Assembly: GCA_017994575.1 (NCBI GenBank)
Contig: JAGOKN010000005.1
Location: 1-58,157 of the forward strand
DNA from: Nitrosomonas sp.
GTDB taxonomy: Bacteria; Pseudomonadota; Gammaproteobacteria; Burkholderiales; Nitrosomonadaceae
Direction of reading: 5' to 3'
Length of the DNA stretch: 58,157 nt
The notes under the pieces were generated by a model, which did not search any database, was not told the DNA's origin, and worked only from the letters and a program-made list of their open reading frames with translations. The position numbers and the translations under genes were made by a program. Positions 27,777-36,428 of this stretch are shown here, piece after piece; positions within the stretch are counted from its first letter, which is position 1; the number at the start of each line of letters is the position of its first letter.

Positions 27777-29342
27777 ATGACTAAAAATATATTGATTTTT
27801 TCTGACGGTACCGGACAGGCTGGTGGTCTCAAACCAGAACAGCGTTTAAGCAATATTTACAAGTTATATCGAGCTTCAAAAATTGGGCCGGATTCAAACA
27901 TTGATCCTAAGCTACAAGTGGCATACTACGATGCTGGAATAGGTTCTGATCTTGATGACAAGGTAGTGAAGTTTTCAAAGCTGCAGCCTTTGTGGAAAAT
28001 ATTTAGCATGGCCACAGGTACTGGCATTAGTCGCAATATTGCAGATTGCTATGAATACATCTTAAAAGTCTACGAACCAGGTGACCGAATTTATCTCTTT
28101 GGCTTTAGTCGTGGTGCTTATACTGTCCGGTGTTTAGGTGGTGTTTTAAGTCTTTGCGGCGTGCCTACTACTGATGAGAATGGAGGCTCGCTCACCAATT
28201 ATGGGAATTCAATTCGTCGAATTGCGAAAGAGGCTGTAGAAATGGTTTATCTGCATGGAGCAGGCAAAGGTACCCAAAAAGCAAGTGAAGAATTAAAAAC
28301 CTTTAAAGCTGTTCACTCTGAACACTTCATTAAAGGAGAGCCTCTTGCAATACCAGATTCTCATAGATATAAGCAACTTCAATCTCAAGTCACAAAAGAT
28401 GAGAAGATAAATAATGAATACAGAGGGCAACGGCAAGTGCTCGCTTCGCGATTCCGGAAGAAATACTCATCAGATTCAAACGGCAAACCGAATGTTGTCC
28501 CCTACTTTATAGGTGTTTTCGATACTGTTGCTGCATTAGGTGCGAAGGGTATTGTAGGGATACTTCTCAAAGTGTTAGCCTTGACGATTTTCAGTATGCT
28601 CGTTTATTTCGCAAATCAATTCGTTTTGGGATACTTTGATATCGGTTACTGGTTGTCATTTGCATACACATCTATTGCTTTATTAATTATTAGTTACTTG
28701 GTTTATGTTTGGTATGCATATCGCAGAATTGATGACTATCCGGTTGAAGGTACACATAAATGGCACATTGCAAATTTTTTGAAATTTGAGTTTTACGATA
28801 AATCACTCAATCCAGATGTATATGCCGCTCGCCATGCATTGGCAATTGATGAATCTCGGAAAGATTTCTCAAGGGTGCAATGGGGAGATAGAGAACTCAA
28901 ACGATCAGATGGTGAGCCAGAATGGATGAAGCAATTTTGGTTTCCTGGTTGTCATTCTGATATTGGTGGCAGTTACCCCGAAGATGAATCAAGATTATCG
29001 GACGTTGCGCTCAAATGGATGATCGATGAGGTGATGTCTCTCCCGTACCCAATCAAAGTAGACCGAGAAAAACTAAAACTGTACCCTGATCCACTAGGGC
29101 TGATGCACGACGAGACAATTCTTTGGGTGGAAATGCTTCAATCATATTTGCCGAACTGGTGGCCAAATAGTTTAATTCCTAAATGGAAAGTTCGTCATCG
29201 CGTGGACGCAAGTGGAGGCACACACCACGCATCTGTAGGTGAAAGATTACGTGCATCAACAGTGTCATGTTGCGGAAGAATTTCAAGCTACGCACCTAAA
29301 GCACTGCGACTTGACAAAAGATATCCTGAACTTGGTAATTAG
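27777..29342 (+). CDS. DUF2235 / Tle1-like alpha-beta hydrolase with membrane helices
   Basis: A 521-aa protein when started at the ATG at 27777, which begins the conserved N-I-L-I-F-S-D-G-T-G segment; an upstream in-frame GTG at 27729 would add 16 residues. The nucleophile elbow is G-F-S-R-G-A with Ser111, and the later F-P-G-C-H-S-D-I-G-G-S-Y is the DUF2235 hallmark with an acidic residue and His. This is the catalytic domain of Tle1 type VI lipase effectors and of related phospholipases. Two hydrophobic helices near 260-320 interrupt the domain. It starts a run of four same-strand genes with a second lipase and a PhoD-like enzyme. No VgrG, PAAR or other type VI genes are present, so effector use is open. 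Confidence 0.82.
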   Translation: MTKNILIFSDGTGQAGGLKPEQRLSNIYKLYRASKIGPDSNIDPKLQVAYYDAGIGSDLDDKVVKFSKLQPLWKIFSMATGTGISRNIADCYEYILKVYEPGDRIYLFGFSRGAYTVRCLGGVLSLCGVPTTDENGGSLTNYGNSIRRIAKEAVEMVYLHGAGKGTQKASEELKTFKAVHSEHFIKGEPLAIPDSHRYKQLQSQVTKDEKINNEYRGQRQVLASRFRKKYSSDSNGKPNVVPYFIGVFDTVAALGAKGIVGILLKVLALTIFSMLVYFANQFVLGYFDIGYWLSFAYTSIALLIISYLVYVWYAYRRIDDYPVEGTHKWHIANFLKFEFYDKSLNPDVYAARHALAIDESRKDFSRVQWGDRELKRSDGEPEWMKQFWFPGCHSDIGGSYPEDESRLSDVALKWMIDEVMSLPYPIKVDREKLKLYPDPLGLMHDETILWVEMLQSYLPNWWPNSLIPKWKVRHRVDASGGTHHASVGERLRASTVSCCGRISSYAPKALRLDKRYPELGN

Positions 29343-29410
29343 AACTATTTTTTCTTCCACTTCAAAGTGCTTATACATAAAGTTTTATTTAGAGATATTA
29401 GGAGAAGCTA

Positions 29411-30199
29411 ATGCTTAACGGTTTCAATCCATTTATATTAGTTATTTTGATTTGTGGGATAACTCTTATAGGGTTAATGTTGGCCTTAGTTTTTAGTCAA
29501 AAATTCCGCCAAGATTTGAGCGCTAAAGAAGGTAAGCTGTCTTTAATGGGGGTATCGATTGAAGGAGTAGCTGTTCTGCTATTTTTTGCACTCTTGGTTG
29601 GAGGGATGCTCTACTCACTAATTCAATACAAAGAAAGTAAATTTGATGGCGCATCATTAGACACGTCTACTTTCATAAAATTAAGTGACTTACCATTTAA
29701 AGTAAAGTCGAATGAAGAGGCGGTGAAAAAAATCGAACAGCTTTACGAGGATTCTAAAAATATCAAAAATGATGACGTTGTGAAATTGGTGAAAAATCTC
29801 CAATACCATCAAAAAGAAAGCAAAGAGATTAGGTCATTTCCTTCAAGCTTGATCGGTCCATGGCGTACAACAAAAGAAACACAAGCTTACTCTGTTAGGG
29901 TTCCAGATCGGATTGGACTAGATGAAGTTCGTGGCTGCAGTGAGCATCTTAATAAGAAATATGAGATTGTCGCTGAACCTGTTGAAGGATACGGTGATGT
30001 TGGTGGCCGAGTCGTAATTGAAGTTAACCAAGTTATCTCCATCGCAAATGACTGTTCAGTTAGATTCGATTTTTTACAAGTTACATGCAATTTGGCTAAT
30101 CAACTATATTCAGACAAGATTGTGACTTGTGATAAAAAAGGTAAACCAAAATGGAACATAAAAAACACAAAATTGGCCGTACTGTTAACACCACTTTGA
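29411..30199 (+). CDS. Two-helix membrane protein of unknown function
   Basis: A 262-aa protein with an AGGAG ribosome site 7 bases before the ATG. Two membrane helices (about 7-30 and 52-72) are followed by a soluble domain of about 190 residues with Lys-rich helices and a beta-rich end. I recognise no family. It lies 68 bp after the DUF2235 gene on the same strand, so it could be a partner, an anchor or a protective protein for that hydrolase. Confidence 0.65.
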   Translation: MLNGFNPFILVILICGITLIGLMLALVFSQKFRQDLSAKEGKLSLMGVSIEGVAVLLFFALLVGGMLYSLIQYKESKFDGASLDTSTFIKLSDLPFKVKSNEEAVKKIEQLYEDSKNIKNDDVVKLVKNLQYHQKESKEIRSFPSSLIGPWRTTKETQAYSVRVPDRIGLDEVRGCSEHLNKKYEIVAEPVEGYGDVGGRVVIEVNQVISIANDCSVRFDFLQVTCNLANQLYSDKIVTCDKKGKPKWNIKNTKLAVLLTPL

Positions 30200-30407
30200 A
30201 TGACAAAAAAAACTTATTCCCTAGAAACTTCTCAACCATCAGTAATAAATGAAGTTGTGTGGTTCTGAGTATGTTTTACTTGGTAACGTTAGACTTTTTA
30301 CTTGTACACAATGGGTAATTAAAAGTAGACATGTTAATTTAACGACGTTGCTACGCAGATGTGACCAATGGTTTTAGACCATCGTTCACAAATATTAAGG
30401 AGAAGCG

Positions 30408-31253
30408 ATGACCTTACCATATAACCCAACAAGCAAGTCATTGGTATGTCCTGAGTCTGACGAAACATTGTTTCAACGCGGCGTAAATTCTAGCGAGCAT
30501 GCACTTTTAGCTGAATGCGCACGTCTAGCCTATTACCGTGCTGAAATTGAACAAGCGCAGTATGATCGATTAAAAGCCGCTTTATCTCACGTAGGCTTCT
30601 CTGAGCTGACTATGTTTGTAGATGTTCAGACTAACACTTATGCATTTGGAGCAGTACGCCTTAGCGATAGAGTGGCCATACTGGCATTTCGTGGGACTCA
30701 GCTAGACCAGGCGACAGACTTGGTAATTGACACATCCACAGTATTTGTTTCTTGGCCATATGGGCGGGGCAAAGTTCACAAAGGTTTTGAAAACGCCTTT
30801 TCGAGTGTCAAGGATCCTATTTCGGATTGGATAAATAATTTAGTAGTACCTAAACGATTATTAATTACTGGACACAGTTTAGGTGCAGCTTTAGGGATCT
30901 TAGCATCCTCAATTTTTAAGCCAACGTTACTTCTAACAATTGGCAGTCCACGAGTCGGAAACCATGAGTTTTCTGAATCGATTAAGGATATAAATCATGC
31001 AAGATACACTAATTGCTGCGATATTGTTCCGAGATTGCCGCCAACTCTTTTAGGTTTTGCACATACTGGCACTCGGCATTACATAAATAAAGATGGTTTA
31101 GTCATCTTAAATCCAGTTGATGATGTGATTAACAGTGACCGGTTGAATGGAGAGATAAGTTATTTAAAAAATTGGGCTTGGCGCTACGGTACAGCGCCTT
31201 TTCGCGCAGCTGCTGATCACTCTCCCATGAACTATCTACGTCTATTTTATTAA
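30408..31253 (+). CDS. Class 3 lipase family hydrolase
   Basis: A 281-aa protein of the Lipase_3 fold. The oxyanion-side segment is A-F-R-G-T-Q, the nucleophile elbow is G-H-S-L-G-A-A with Ser157, Asp205 lies in D-I-V-P-R-L-P-P, and the His is likely that of D-H-S-P-M-N-Y-L near the C-terminus. All three catalytic residues are in place, so triacylglycerol or phospholipid hydrolysis is expected. No signal peptide is visible. An AAGGAG site precedes the ATG, and the next gene starts 10 bp after its stop, so the two form an operon. Confidence 0.88.
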   Translation: MTLPYNPTSKSLVCPESDETLFQRGVNSSEHALLAECARLAYYRAEIEQAQYDRLKAALSHVGFSELTMFVDVQTNTYAFGAVRLSDRVAILAFRGTQLDQATDLVIDTSTVFVSWPYGRGKVHKGFENAFSSVKDPISDWINNLVVPKRLLITGHSLGAALGILASSIFKPTLLLTIGSPRVGNHEFSESIKDINHARYTNCCDIVPRLPPTLLGFAHTGTRHYINKDGLVILNPVDDVINSDRLNGEISYLKNWAWRYGTAPFRAAADHSPMNYLRLFY

Positions 31254-31262
31254 GGAGATGAA

Positions 31263-32234
31263 ATGAAAATTGCGTTTGCATCTTGCTTTTGTGAACAAGT
31301 TTTCCCTAACCAACCTGTCTGGGATTGGATTGTTGCTAAAAATCCTGACTATCTTATTTTACTGGGTGATTCAATTTATTTAGACATTCATACAGTGAGT
31401 CACCCTATGCTGATGACAGAAGATGAGTTTGCTCAGCATTTGTTTAAACTCTATTCAGCACAGTTGCAAGTCCCTGAGTTTGCACGGTTAATTAAAACTT
31501 TAGGACCAAAGCGAGTTTTCAGTATCTGGGACGATCATGATTTTTTGTGGAATGATGAATTAGGAGCTGAGGCATTAGCTTCGCCGGAAAAAAGGGATAA
31601 AGTTATTCTTTCTAGTGCGTTCCAAACCGCCTTTAGAAAGACTATTTATTCTGGGTTGGCGCCAAATACTTTCCCAAAAAAATACAACGCGCCAGAGTTT
31701 TGGCAAACTAAACATTACCCTCTCGATACCCCTTCTTATCTATTGCCTGAAAATGTCTGGTTGCACCTTTCGGATGGACGAACTCATCGTACTCGTAAAT
31801 GGGCGATAGCTTCTTCTAAACGTACATTGTTAGGAAGGCAGCAAAAAGAAGACTTGGCGAAAGTTTATGCCAGCTCAGATATTGACAGTGTTCATCTTTT
31901 TGCATCAGGTTCAGTGCTCGGAGACTATAAAAAAACATATCCAATTGATTTTGACTGGTTACTAAGACAATCTAGTTTAAGGCGTACATTAGCACTCAGT
32001 GGAGATATACATAGGAATTCCTTGGATGAGTTCGCTGGAAAACGTTTCCCGCTGTATGAGGCCACATCCTCAGGTGCAGCTGTTAGAGAATTAGTGGTGG
32101 TCGGCGAACGGAGGGATAATTTCGGAATACTTGAGATTGACCAAAATAGTGTTTCAATTAATTTGTATGCGAAAAACAAAGTTGAAACAAAATTGCGCCG
32201 TAAGATTAATCGCTCAACTTGGGGCGTTGTTTAA
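31263..32234 (+). CDS. PhoD-like metallophosphoesterase
   Basis: A 323-aa protein with PhoD-type metal motifs: A-S-C near the start, L-G-D-S-I-Y-L-D (about 35-42), W-D-D-H-D-F-L-W-N-D (about 90-100) and S-G-D-I-H-R-N (about 248-254). The family hydrolyses phosphomonoesters or phosphodiesters, including phospholipid head groups. There is no Tat signal, unlike Bacillus PhoD, so it probably acts in the cytoplasm or travels with a partner. The ribosome site (AAGGAG) overlaps the stop of the lipase gene. Confidence 0.85.
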   Translation: MKIAFASCFCEQVFPNQPVWDWIVAKNPDYLILLGDSIYLDIHTVSHPMLMTEDEFAQHLFKLYSAQLQVPEFARLIKTLGPKRVFSIWDDHDFLWNDELGAEALASPEKRDKVILSSAFQTAFRKTIYSGLAPNTFPKKYNAPEFWQTKHYPLDTPSYLLPENVWLHLSDGRTHRTRKWAIASSKRTLLGRQQKEDLAKVYASSDIDSVHLFASGSVLGDYKKTYPIDFDWLLRQSSLRRTLALSGDIHRNSLDEFAGKRFPLYEATSSGAAVRELVVVGERRDNFGILEIDQNSVSINLYAKNKVETKLRRKINRSTWGVV

Positions 32235-33161
32235 TAATTAAGCATACTTTCGAGATGTTATTAAACGAAATCCGAACACATGGCAGATGTTTACAGAGGT
32301 CAAAAAATACATGAGGCGCACATGTCGTTTGGATCGGCTGGCATGTTTATTTTGTCCATGTTTTCTTTTTTTGAATTTGTGTTGATTCTCAGCTAACTCT
32401 AAACTGAGTTTTTAATCAAATCAAATCAAATCAAATCATTCAGTTTTGCACAAACGACCAGCTCCCTGCCAACTGTACCAAATCATATTCCAATAAGTCA
32501 ATCAAACCTCGGAATGCTGGAAATGAGCACAAGCATATACAGTGAAGAGTAAAGCATTGGAATTCTGCAGCAAACCGATGCAGGTGACCGGATAGGGCAA
32601 TCGGATACAACATGGTTTTGATGATCCCAGTTTTAAACAAATTTTGTTCTAAAGCTTGCGGGGTGAACTTCTAAGAAGCCAGAGAATACGTGAGCTAGAG
32701 TTAGAGCGCGGTAAGCTTAACTATAAAGCGGGTAGTTTCGCAGGTAGCTCAGCAGTAAATTGAGTAGATTCGATATGAACAACGATGAATATTGGTTTTG
32801 CAATCGTTGCAACACATAGAAATTTGCATCCTCAAGTACTCAATTATGTGCAACTTCGCTCATATCTTTAAATTTCAACGTCAGATAAATAGTTTGTGGC
32901 CGATTCCGAGGTGGTACAGACAAAGCAGAATTACTGGTTGGCAGATTTTGTGAAAAATGGTTGTTCCACTTGCTGGCAACAAAGTTAGATACAGATATTC
33001 ATGACGAAGTCATGATATATACGCAGCAGATATCTCTTCTAACAATGGTGTTCAAATGTTTTTCTCATCAACGATAGTTTGGTCTATCAATCAGGATCCC
33101 AATAAACTTGATAGAGCTTTATGTTTGCAGTGTATATTAGAACTTAATCAAAGAAAATCTT
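32235..33161. other. Intergenic region of 0.9 kb
   Basis: I see no gene that I can support. At 32414-32438 there are five copies of AATCA. A stretch near 32730-32765 looks like a tRNA D arm, but no anticodon or T arm follows. Short frames on the minus strand at 32440-32640 have no recognisable product and may be gene debris. Confidence 0.4.
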
Positions 33162-33797
33162 ATGGATAAAACGTTCATTGATATTTTGGAAAAATCCAAG
33201 AAGTTTGCAAATGACATTGGTATGCTTCTACTGGATGCCAAACAGCCAACTACAAAACGTGGGTTGCTAACTACAGCCTTGAGTCAAATAGCAATTCAAC
33301 ACACATCTAGTCAGCGGATTCTCATTGAGATTGACCACCATGTTTCAGCTCTGGCTTTAGTTCGTTTGACTTTTGAAAGCCTTGTTCGGTCGATATGGAC
33401 ACATCATTGTGCTAGCGACGAATGGATCAAACAAATGACATCTCCAATGGAACCTGGACGGCTTGAGGAGCCAATTATGGGCCCACCAATGGAGTCAATG
33501 CTTCAATCTATAGACAAAGACGCGCCTCCTTTTATTTGTCAAATGCTTCGTGAGCTAAAAGAAAGCACTTGGCAACCCATGAATTCTTATGTGCATGGCG
33601 GCTCACGAGCTATAGCTCAGGTCTTATCAGACAGTTCGCCTCAACAAAGGATTTCTGCCTTACGAAATGCAAATGGACTTGCATTAATGGCTGCAAATGT
33701 TTTCGTACTCGCCAGTGATGACATCTCGCTTGCGGGGCGAATCAAAAAGATTCAAATTGAGAATCTGGGGTGTCTTCCGCCGGTCAAAGCAACGTAA
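33162..33797 (+). CDS. Helical protein of unknown function
   Basis: A 211-aa soluble protein, almost entirely alpha-helical by residue pattern. Conserved-looking features are R-L-T-F-E-S-L-V-R-S-I-W in the middle and N-S-Y-V-H-G-G near residue 145. This R and H arrangement recalls uncharacterised HEPN-like or DUF families found next to mobile genes, but I cannot assign one with confidence. It stands alone, with its own upstream region. Confidence 0.6.
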   Translation: MDKTFIDILEKSKKFANDIGMLLLDAKQPTTKRGLLTTALSQIAIQHTSSQRILIEIDHHVSALALVRLTFESLVRSIWTHHCASDEWIKQMTSPMEPGRLEEPIMGPPMESMLQSIDKDAPPFICQMLRELKESTWQPMNSYVHGGSRAIAQVLSDSSPQQRISALRNANGLALMAANVFVLASDDISLAGRIKKIQIENLGCLPPVKAT

Positions 33798-33982
33798 TGC
33801 TTGAGGTTAAATGTCCATACAAGCTATAACTTGGAAGTTTGAATCTTAATAGCTTGTAAGAACAACCTGATAGACCTGAAATGGATTCTGAATTGAATTT
33901 CACGGAATAGTAACTTGATTTATTTTTTCTAAATCATGGCGATTCCTTGATTCAATTCTTTCCGAAGAATGAGGATCTATCT

Positions 33983-34216
33983 TTAATGCATAGCCTTTAA
34001 ATCTGTTGAACGAAGTAAGCCTGCGTTTGTCAATCCACGCAGATAGGCATCTTCAATGACTGCGCCTAAATCTAAAAATGGTTCATTCGAATTTGCGGAT
34101 TGCGATGCTGCAATTGCGTTCATTTTTAGCTCTTCCACAACCAAACGTGCGTTGGCAAATAGCTCACGGTTTGCGTCACTCAGAGTCGAAGTATCTATTG
34201 GTATTTTGTAAAACAT
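33983..34216 (-). CDS. Small protein of unknown function
   Basis: A 77-aa product when started at the ATG at 34216 (M-F-Y-K-I-P-I-D). The longer frame to 34279 would need a TTG start. The chain has a helical centre (R-E-L-F-A-N-A-R-L-V-V-E-E-L) and a conserved-looking C-terminus (A-Y-L-R-G-L-T-N-A-G-L-L-R). No domain is recognised. It is divergent from the helicase gene at 34400, so it may share that control region. Confidence 0.5.
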   Translation of the reverse strand: MFYKIPIDTSTLSDANRELFANARLVVEELKMNAIAASQSANSNEPFLDLGAVIEDAYLRGLTNAGLLRSTDLKAMH

Positions 34217-34399
34217 AAATAATCGATATTGTTGAAAAATTCGAATTGCTAGAGATTTCTTACTTATTTTGATCCTCAAAATTGAATTTGAAGTGTGTTT
34301 GATTTAGTTGACTTTGGTCAACGAAATTTTGTTGTCATCGCTGCGATGTGATTATGATGATTTAAAAAAGTAAGCAAATAATCATCCAAACTGAAATTT

Positions 34400-36217
34400 A
34401 TGGCAACCCTCATTCCTGCAATTGGAACCTGCACCTCTCGTATGACAGCTGGCGAGAGGCGTTTGGCAGAGAGATTGGAGCAAAAGCTTGATGATGACTA
34501 CCTCCTTTGGTATGACGTACCCGTAGGTCCAAAGTATTCACATCCAGATTTTGTTGTGATACATCCGCGTCGAGGATTGTTGGTGCTCGAAATCAAAGAT
34601 TGGCGCTTGGCAACCATTCAACGTGCCGATAAAGAGATGTGGGAAATCATTCCAGACGGCATACCCAAGAGTGTTATCAACCCATTGGAGCAAGCTCGTC
34701 AATATGCACATCAAGTAGTAAACGCTTTGGAGCGCGACAAACAGTTGGTGCAGAACGAAGGTAAACACCTTGGCAAACTGTCGTTTCCATGGAGTTATGG
34801 TGTCGTATTCAGCAACATCACACGCAAACAATTCAAAGACGCAGAACTTGATAAAGCGATAGAGTCAAATCGTGTCGTTTGCTCTGATGAAATGACTGAA
34901 TCCGTTGACGCCGAAGATTTACAAAGTCGTCTTTGGGGCATGTTTCCATATTCCATGCGGGGTGTCATGTCGTTGCCGCAATTGGACCGTGTGCGTTGGA
35001 TCATGTTTCCAGAGGTGCGTGTACAGACTCAGGGCGCATTGTTTGATGACAGCAATGATGAAGCCGAATTGCCAAGCATGATGCGTGTCATGGATTTACA
35101 ACAAGAACAATTGGCTAGATCCCTGGGGGAAGGGCACAGGGTTATTCACGGTGTGGCTGGATCTGGCAAAACCATGATTCTGGGCTATCGCGCAGAATAT
35201 TTAGCCAAGGCCAGTACCTCCGCATCCAAACCCATTCTCATTCTTTGTTTCAACGAACCTTTAGCAGTTAAGTTGAATGCGACGATGGAGTTGAAAGGAT
35301 TGGCAGATTTGGTGCATGTGCGGCATTTTCATAAATGGTGCCGTGATCAGTTGGTGGCATTTGGACAATCCTTACCAGGCCAGATGGGAACTCATCAATA
35401 TATGGAAGAGATGGTACATCGCGTTATTACAGCGGTCGACCGCAGACAAATACCCAGTGGTCAGTACCAAGCCATCTTGATTGACGAAGGTCACGACTTT
35501 GCACCTGAGTGGCTCAAGCTTGTTACACAAATGGTGGATCCCACGACCAACAGTTTGCTCCTACTCTATGACGATGCACAAAGCATTTACGAACGCACAC
35601 GTAGCAGACAGTTCAGTTTCAAAAGTGTGGGTGTGCAGGCGCAGGGGCGAACCACCATTCTGAAAATCAACTACCGTAACACCAAGCAAATACTTCAAAC
35701 AGCCAACCTCATTGCTGCTGACTTATTGACTGCGGATGACAGAGATGATGATGGCATACCTCTGGTTAAGCCAATTAGTTGTGGACGCGAAGGACAGGCA
35801 CCAATACTCATTAAATTGCCCAGCTTACATGAAGAGTCTTATGCGATAGCCGACCAATTGAGCCACGCGCACAAAGAAGGACACGCATGGGGTGATATGG
35901 CCATCTTGTGTGCAGACTGGAAGACTATGGACTTGTGTGCCGATGCTCTGCATCAGCACAAGCTGCCTTTTAGTGTTCGCAAACGCACAGGCGAGTACAA
36001 CCCTGCAGTTGATGCTATTCAGATCATGACCATGAAGGTCAGCAAAGGGTTAGAGTTTCCGGTGGTTGCCTTACCTGGCGTGGGGCACATGCCTGCAGAG
36101 TGTGTAGATGAACAAGAGGCCGCGAGGCTGTTTTATGTGGCTGCGACACGGGCTACGCAGAGATTGGTGATTGGGGTAGGTGGGTGTGGGAGTTTTGGGA
36201 AGCGGTTACAGGAGTAG
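34400..36217 (+). CDS. NERD nuclease-like domain fused to a UvrD-type helicase
   Basis: A 605-aa protein. Residues about 12-130 are a NERD domain with the D-F-V-V-I-H...L-V-L-E-I-K core of the PD-(D/E)XK nuclease fold. The helicase part has Walker A G-V-A-G-S-G-K-T (251-258), motif II D362-E-G-H-D, an N-Y-R-N-T motif and the C-terminal S-K-G-L-E-F followed by Y-V-A-A-T-R-A of superfamily 1. It should bind and unwind DNA using ATP and may cut it. Fusions like this occur in chromosomes and in defence islands; here the neighbours support a defence role only weakly. Confidence 0.85.
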   Translation: MATLIPAIGTCTSRMTAGERRLAERLEQKLDDDYLLWYDVPVGPKYSHPDFVVIHPRRGLLVLEIKDWRLATIQRADKEMWEIIPDGIPKSVINPLEQARQYAHQVVNALERDKQLVQNEGKHLGKLSFPWSYGVVFSNITRKQFKDAELDKAIESNRVVCSDEMTESVDAEDLQSRLWGMFPYSMRGVMSLPQLDRVRWIMFPEVRVQTQGALFDDSNDEAELPSMMRVMDLQQEQLARSLGEGHRVIHGVAGSGKTMILGYRAEYLAKASTSASKPILILCFNEPLAVKLNATMELKGLADLVHVRHFHKWCRDQLVAFGQSLPGQMGTHQYMEEMVHRVITAVDRRQIPSGQYQAILIDEGHDFAPEWLKLVTQMVDPTTNSLLLLYDDAQSIYERTRSRQFSFKSVGVQAQGRTTILKINYRNTKQILQTANLIAADLLTADDRDDDGIPLVKPISCGREGQAPILIKLPSLHEESYAIADQLSHAHKEGHAWGDMAILCADWKTMDLCADALHQHKLPFSVRKRTGEYNPAVDAIQIMTMKVSKGLEFPVVALPGVGHMPAECVDEQEAARLFYVAATRATQRLVIGVGGCGSFGKRLQE

Positions 36218-36428
36218 CATTTCAACATAGCAGCATTCAGTTATAAGCGACAGCAAGCTGTCGTCAACGTGCGCTGCGACGTTGCCTCAAACTCCACATT
36301 CAGCTTTGTGATCTCTCGGGGTTTGCTGCAGCCTTCCAGTTCAAGACCTGACCCTCGCGTGTAGTGTGCGATTGCCTGTACGATATTGCTTATAACAGCC
36401 TGATAAGGGCGCTGATTTGGGATTAGAA
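36218..36428. other. Junction before the G+C-rich nitrilase/SMC module
   Basis: This 211-bp stretch holds no gene. It marks a visible change from the A+T-richer left side to G+C-richer coding on the right, so one edge of a transferred cassette may lie here. Confidence 0.35.

Noticed and set aside
32725-32800. tRNA-like stretch with a D-arm-like GTAGCTCAG segment
   Set aside because: No acceptor stem, anticodon stem or T arm could be paired around it.
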